From: Brasenia schreberi
Taxonomy: Eukaryota > Streptophyta > Magnoliopsida > Nymphaeales > Cabombaceae
Assembly: GCA_036023115.1 (NCBI GenBank)
Contig: JAYKKT010000076.1
Span: forward strand, 2,108,001 to 2,172,000
Length of the DNA: 64,000 nt
Direction of reading: 5' to 3'
Below the pieces are notes generated by a model. The model was not told the origin of the DNA, did no database searches, and saw only the letters and a program-made list of their open reading frames with translations. Position numbers and translations under genes: made by a program. Shown piece after piece: positions 59,561 to 64,000 of this stretch. The first letter of the stretch is position 1. The number at the start of each line of letters is the position of its first letter.

Positions 59561-61419
59561 GCCCATATATATACCTTATATACATATCTCCCTTCGGCAT
59601 TTACATTACAAGTCATTTCCCTTCGGTTATTTCCCTTCGGCATTGTCTTTACATTCGGGTTTTCCCTTTGGAGTAGCGTGAGTTTGCATTGCATCTACGC
59701 CATACCACGAGGTAGGATGCATATTGCATCGAAGCAAGCCCCGTACTCCCGCTCAAAATTCGCCCCATGTAGTGGAGTGTTCATAACACACACCTAGGTG
59801 GCCCATAAAGGGATAAAAAGAAAGGCTTAGGCACGTGCAAATCCACGTGATCTAAAATATGCAATCGCATTAACAGAGTAGAATCAAAAACACCTCGAAC
59901 CGCTTTCATAGGCTTTTCTACCCTAAATTCGATTTTTAAAGCGTACAGACTGACCCTTGCGCATCGGTGCAAGAAGGTCTGCGACAACAAGAGCTCACTT
60001 GCTCACAGTCTCCACGTTAGAAGTCAGATTTAAAATATATCTTCGCTAGTTTAGGTAAGCTAGCTGGCACGCCCTATTTATACAAATAGGCCTTAGACAC
60101 ACGAGAGGATTCGCTCCAAGCCCTGAGAAGCCAGAGGCGGGGATTTTCCTGGGTCTAACAAGAGCGAAAGCTCAATGTGTGTGAGTGTATAATTGAAATA
60201 CTACACACACGACATGAAATTAAACCCAAGGAAAGTATAACACGGCCCTTACTTGGGTCTTGCAAATAAGAGCGAAAGCTCAATGTGTGTGAGTGCGAGA
60301 ATTGAAAGACAACACACGCAACTCAAGCAAAACCATACGCAACTTAAAGTATATAAATAAACTTATATCTTAAGGGCTGATTAGGCCCGTATGTGTTCAA
60401 AATCGTGCACAACTAAGAGCGAGGTAGGCTCAAGTGCACGTGTGTGTGGGTGTGCCAAGCCACGTTATTACAAGCGGGGGGAGACAATGCTCCGTTATTA
60501 CAACCCCGTATCAAATTTAATTTAAGTTAAGAAGTCTACAAATGAGGACTGAGTTAGGCACTTACTTATAGCTGGTTCGGAGGTGACTTGCTTGAGCTTG
60601 GGCTTGGGCGTCTCCTTGGGCTGCAAGAGAGAGCTCCTCAGAATGGCACGACAAAGGGGTGTGCTGGCCGGGTGACAAGGGAGCGCGGGTGTGGCGCCTT
60701 GGAGCTTGCCGGCTGTTAGGGGGGTGCTGCCGTGATGCCTAGGGCTGAAAGGATTAAGGAAGGTCACTAAGGTATAGGGTTGGTGCTAGGGAAGGTGGCG
60801 CTAAGGGGTGATTAAAGGGAAGATGTCTAAGGAAGAGGGTGTGGCTAGCCGGGTGACTTGGGTGCAATCGGTTGGGGCTGGCCGACTAGGGGGTGTTTTA
60901 AGTGGTGGCCGGTTGGGGTAGCTAGGGGATGTCACGGATGGGAAGGTAGGGTATTGGGGGAAGGTGGAGTTAAGTGTTGGTTGAGAGTGGAAGGGGCAGG
61001 TCCTAGGGAGCAAGGTAGGGTGGCCGGGTTGTCACTAGGAAAAGGTAGAGGATCGGGTGGCGTATGGTTGTGGTGTCTGGCCGAATGGGGAAGGGTGGCG
61101 GGAAGGCTATGATGGAGCTATGTGGTGCTGGTATGGGTGGTTGAGAGTGGAGGGGGAGAGAAGAGAAGATGGAGTTGGGTTGAGGTACTAACCGGATGGA
61201 TGAGGGAGGTCGGTGTGTGGAAGAAGGACAGCCGGGTGGAAGGAAGGGAGCTGGCCGGGCGACTGTGGCAGCGTGGAGTGGAGCAGGTCGGGAGGTAGCG
61301 GTGGCGCGAGGTGGAGCTAGCCGGGGGTAGTGGTGGTGCAGGTGGAAGAAGAGAGCCAGGTGAGAGAGGGTTCGGCTGGCCCAAGGGCTGGCTGGAAGAA
61401 GTTGAAAACCCGCCCACTA

Positions 61420-61437
61420 GGGGGGGGGGGGGGGGGG
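61420..61437. repeat. 18-base G run in LTR D
   Basis: Eighteen consecutive G on the plus strand, i.e. a C run directly after the minus-strand TATA box. Other copies have about eight or nine. Confidence 0.92.
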
Positions 61438-61443
61438 TTTATA
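61438..61443 (-). promoter_or_regulatory. TATA box of LTR D
   Basis: TATAAA on the minus strand, immediately before the expanded C run and GTGGGCGGGTTTTC. Confidence 0.6.
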
Positions 61444-62593
61444 GATTTTTGGAAGGTCGATTGGGGGTGGTTTTGAGAGGGTGGTAAGGTGGTTAGGTGG
61501 TGGTGGTGTGGTGATAAGGTGGGCTGGTTTTGAGGGGGAGCCAGATATTTTGTTTTAAGTGGTTTTAGGGATATGGTGTGCTAGGTTTAGGTGGGGTGGT
61601 TTAGGGGTTTAGGGCTTAGCTAGGTGGGTTGGTTTTGGGGTGAGGTTTAGTGAGGGGGGTTAGGTGATTAGGCTAGGATTAGGTTAGGATTAACGGAATT
61701 AGGCTAGGTTTAGGGAAGGATTAGGTAGGTGGGTTAGGTGATTAGGTTGGGATTAGGCCGGGATTAGGGAAGTGGGTTAGGTGATTAGGCTAGGATTAGG
61801 CCAGGATTAGGGTAAAAGGCTAGGATTAGGGGTTTTGGCTTAGGATTGGGTTAGGGAGCTCCCTTTGCATAACCCATAGACTTCATTGCATCATGTTGGT
61901 GCAGCCCTAGGTTAGGTTTTGGCTAATACAAGCTTAAACCCACACTAATTAGGCTAACCCACATGATTAGCCCCAAACTTGACACACAAGTCAAGCTTAA
62001 TACAATTCCTCTCATGCTTATCCTCCCCATTCTCTCTCATGCCCATAATCCCACATGAATTTCAAGTGGGCCCCACCTCCATTTATGAGAAGGTGATGTG
62101 GGCCATGGATGTGGATATTGGATTGGATCTCTGGATCCAAATCCAAATCCAAATCCAAATCCAAATCCACACATACGTTTGGATTGGGATCTGGATATAT
62201 ATGGTCCAGATCCAATCCAAACTGAATTCTGACTCCTTCGGGGTATGTTCGAAACGAACAGTTTGTGCGGGGTCTAACAACATCAGTACTCCGTCTACGT
62301 TGGGTCTTCGCCAACATGGTCGTCTGCTTCTGTTTTCACCTTCCGGAGATGACTTTAAAGGATTTTTTATGATAACAGGGTCTTGGATGTTTGAGATCCT
62401 AGGGGTGGATTCAACACGAGAGTTGTTGTGCCAGGCTCGACATATGCTCCAGTTTTGGGCTCTCTTTAACTCTTCTGGTCCTGCTTGTATCAGGCCAAGC
62501 CGCTTCGTGGGGTTTCAAAACGTATTTTAAAAGGTTTTAAAACTATATTATACATATTTTAAAACATATATAGTTTAAACATATGTACAGGGT

Positions 62594-64000
62594 TGTAAAC
62601 ACCCCGAAATCCCATGAATTCCTCAAAACAACCTGGTTTTGTAAAAGCAGCCCCAAAGGGCTATTTTGAGTTTGGAAACCCAGGAGCCTTCCAAACAACC
62701 CTGTACATATGTTTTGAACTTTATATTTCAAAAATATATAATATGGCTTTAAAAACCTTTTTAAACATGTTTTGAAACCTCGAAGCAGCTTGGCCTGATC
62801 AAGACAGGACCAGAAAAGCCAAAGAGAGCCCGGAACCGGAGCACATGTCAAGCCCGGCACAACAACTCTCATATTGAATCCACCCCCACGATCTCGAACG
62901 TCCAAGACCCTATTATCATCAAAACATCATTTGAAGTCATCTCCGGAAGGCGAAAACAGAGGCGGACGATCATGTTGGCGAAGACCCAACGCAGACGGAG
63001 TACTGATGCTGTCAGACCCCGCACAAACCGTTCGTTTCGAACACACCCCTAAGGAGTCAGAATTTAGTTTGGATTGGATCTGGACCATATATATCCAGAT
63101 CCCAATCCAAACCCATGTGTGGATTTGGATTTGGATTTGGATTTGGATCCAAAGATCCAATCCAATATCCACATCCATGTCCCACATCACCTTCTCATAA
63201 ATGGAGGTGGGGCCCACTTGAATTTCACATGGGATTATGGGCATGAGAGAGAGTGGGGGAGGATAAGATCAGAGTGTGTTGTAATTAAGCTTTACTTGTG
63301 TGTCAATTTTGGGGTTAATCATGTGGGTTAGCCTAATTAAAGTGGGTTTAAGCTTGTAATTAGCCAAAACCTAACCTAGGGCTGCACCAACATGATGTGA
63401 TTAAGGTCTATGGGTTATGCAAAGGGAGCTCCTTAATCCAATCCTAACCAAAAAACCCAATCCTAGCCTTTTACCCTAATCCTATCCTAATCCTAGCCTA
63501 ATCACCTAACCCACTTCCCTAATCCTTCCCTAAACCAAAGTTAATTTCCCTAAACCTAACCTAATCCTAGCCTAATCACCTAACCCACCTCACTAAACCT
63601 CACCCCAAAACCAACCCACCTAGCTAAACCCTAAACCTCTAAACCACCCCACCTAAACCTAGCACACAATCTACCCAAAACCCCTTGTATTTAAAATATC
63701 TGGCCCTACCCTAATACCAGCCCACCTTATCACCACACCACCACCCCCTAGACTACCTTACCACCTCCTCAAAACCAGCCCCACCGCCCTTCAAAAAAGG
63801 TATAAACCCCCCCCCTAGTGGGCGGGTTTTTCAGTTTTTCGGGTCCACCACTTCCAACCAATCCTCTCTCATCCCCTTCCAGCCCAACCGACTTCAACCA
63901 CTTCCCGTCGACTCCCAGCCAAGGCTTCCACCTGCTCCACCACACCCCAGCCGGCCAACCACCTGTCGCCACCATTGCCTTCGGCCGAACCCTCCACTTC
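62594..64000 (+). repeat. F: family-1 LTR, 5' portion (cut by window end)
   Basis: Starts TGTAAACACCCCGAAATCCC inside LTR D (preceding AGGGT, 62589-62593, is the presumed TSD). U3 with GATCC palindromes (63065-63180), CCTAA repeats (63440-63660), TATA box at 63801-63806 followed by nine C and GTGGGCGGG. Resembles E3's LTR. Solo LTR versus 5' LTR cannot be decided here. Confidence 0.92.
63801..63806 (+). promoter_or_regulatory. TATA box of LTR F
   Basis: TATAAA followed by a C run and TAGTGGGCGGGTTTTTC. Confidence 0.6.

Larger units (their letters stand above)
22354..60160 (+). mobile_element. Element E3: Tat-type Ty3/gypsy retrotransposon, older, heavily interrupted
   Basis: The order is 5' LTR (three segments), primer-binding site, gag-pro (two parts), pol, 3' untranslated region, polypurine tract and 3' LTR. 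Subtracting E2, S3, S4 (with S5) and one TSD copy of each leaves about 14.63 kb, almost the length of E2 (14.57 kb). LTRs are about 3333 and 3336 bp. TSDs are AGAGT/AGAGC, with one mutation. By eye the first 330 bp of the two LTRs differ by about 5%, mostly transitions. Confidence 0.95.
56825..60160 (+). repeat. E3 3' LTR
   Basis: 3336 bp, uninterrupted. Starts TGAAAACACCCC (T-to-A at position 3) and ends GGGTCTAACA. It preserves the empty sites for E2 (near 58715) and S3 (near 59192), which confirms the nesting. TATA box at 58071-58076 followed by nine C; (TA)n at 58993-59024; tandem array about 59070-59560. Confidence 0.96.
60161..62593 (-). repeat. LTR D, segment 2, minus
   Basis: Continues D after E3 (TSD copy AGAGC, 60161-60165). 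Contents: remaining tandem units; TTGTAATAACG pair (60460-60510); leader with CCGGTTAGTA donor-like site (minus, near 61190); TATA box with expanded C run; CCTAA repeats (61560-61830); GATCC palindromes (62100-62220); U3 start. F interrupts it at 62594, about 120 bp before its expected end. With segment 1 it gives about 3.4 kb of LTR. Confidence 0.9.

Overview
This 64 kb window is wall-to-wall nested LTR retrotransposons from a plant nuclear genome. I see no host gene, tRNA, rRNA, CRISPR array or DNA transposon. The coding parts all belong to one kind of Ty3/gypsy element. Its marks are a Gag with a CX2HX4HX4C knuckle, an aspartic protease, RT, a degenerate RNase H followed by a second 'archaeal-type' RNase H, and an integrase with D-60-D-35-E spacing. 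That combination is diagnostic of the Tat (Ogre/Retand-like) branch of plant gypsy elements. The species cannot be named from the sequence. Frequent solo LTRs, AT/GA microsatellites and layered insertion fit a large plant genome.

Layout, deduced from LTR ends (TGTAAACACC...GTCTACA) and 5-bp target-site duplications (TSDs). The oldest layer is element C (+), of which only the end of pol (19032-19438), the 3' untranslated region and a 3' LTR (from 19885) are visible. Its pol is interrupted by B (minus-strand LTR, right end 19031). B is interrupted by element A (minus, coding 479-7137, 5' LTR 7279-17498). A's 5' LTR carries two solo LTRs in opposite orientation: S1 (10148-13726, TSD CAATC) and S2 (13759-17042, TSD AGGTT). 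A's 3' untranslated region is interrupted by the LTR that opens the window (1-334).

On the right, C's 3' LTR is interrupted at 21368 by LTR D (minus). D contains element E3 (+, 22354-60160, TSD AGAGT/AGAGC). E3's 5' LTR contains the complete young element E2 (+, 24254-38821, TSD CCGTT) and solo LTR S3 (minus, 39295-42141, TSD ACACA). E3's gag-pro is split by solo LTR S4 (minus, 44641-50387, TSD GCATG/GTATG), which itself contains solo LTR S5 (+, 45891-48789, TSD AGCTC). D is cut again by LTR F (+, from 62594 to the window end). The deepest chain is C > D > E3 > S4 > S5, five layers.

There are two main LTR families: family 1 (about 3.3 kb; A, S1, S2, D, E2, E3, F) and family 2 (about 2.85 kb; S3, S4, S5, no internal region seen). 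B and C carry related LTRs. E2's LTRs differ by about 8 substitutions and one 1-bp indel in 3289 bp. E3's differ by roughly 5% over the first 330 bp. Despite its youth E2 has three 1-bp frame breaks, so no copy in the window looks fully autonomous.

The most interesting biology is a possible two-intron expression scheme. A splice donor in the LTR leader could pair with a strong acceptor just upstream of gag. A second donor/acceptor pair, conserved in all three copies, would remove about 550 bp containing the Gag-Pro stop and fuse Gag-Pro in frame to Pol. The LTRs are also rich in conserved short hairpins and 110-bp tandem repeats.
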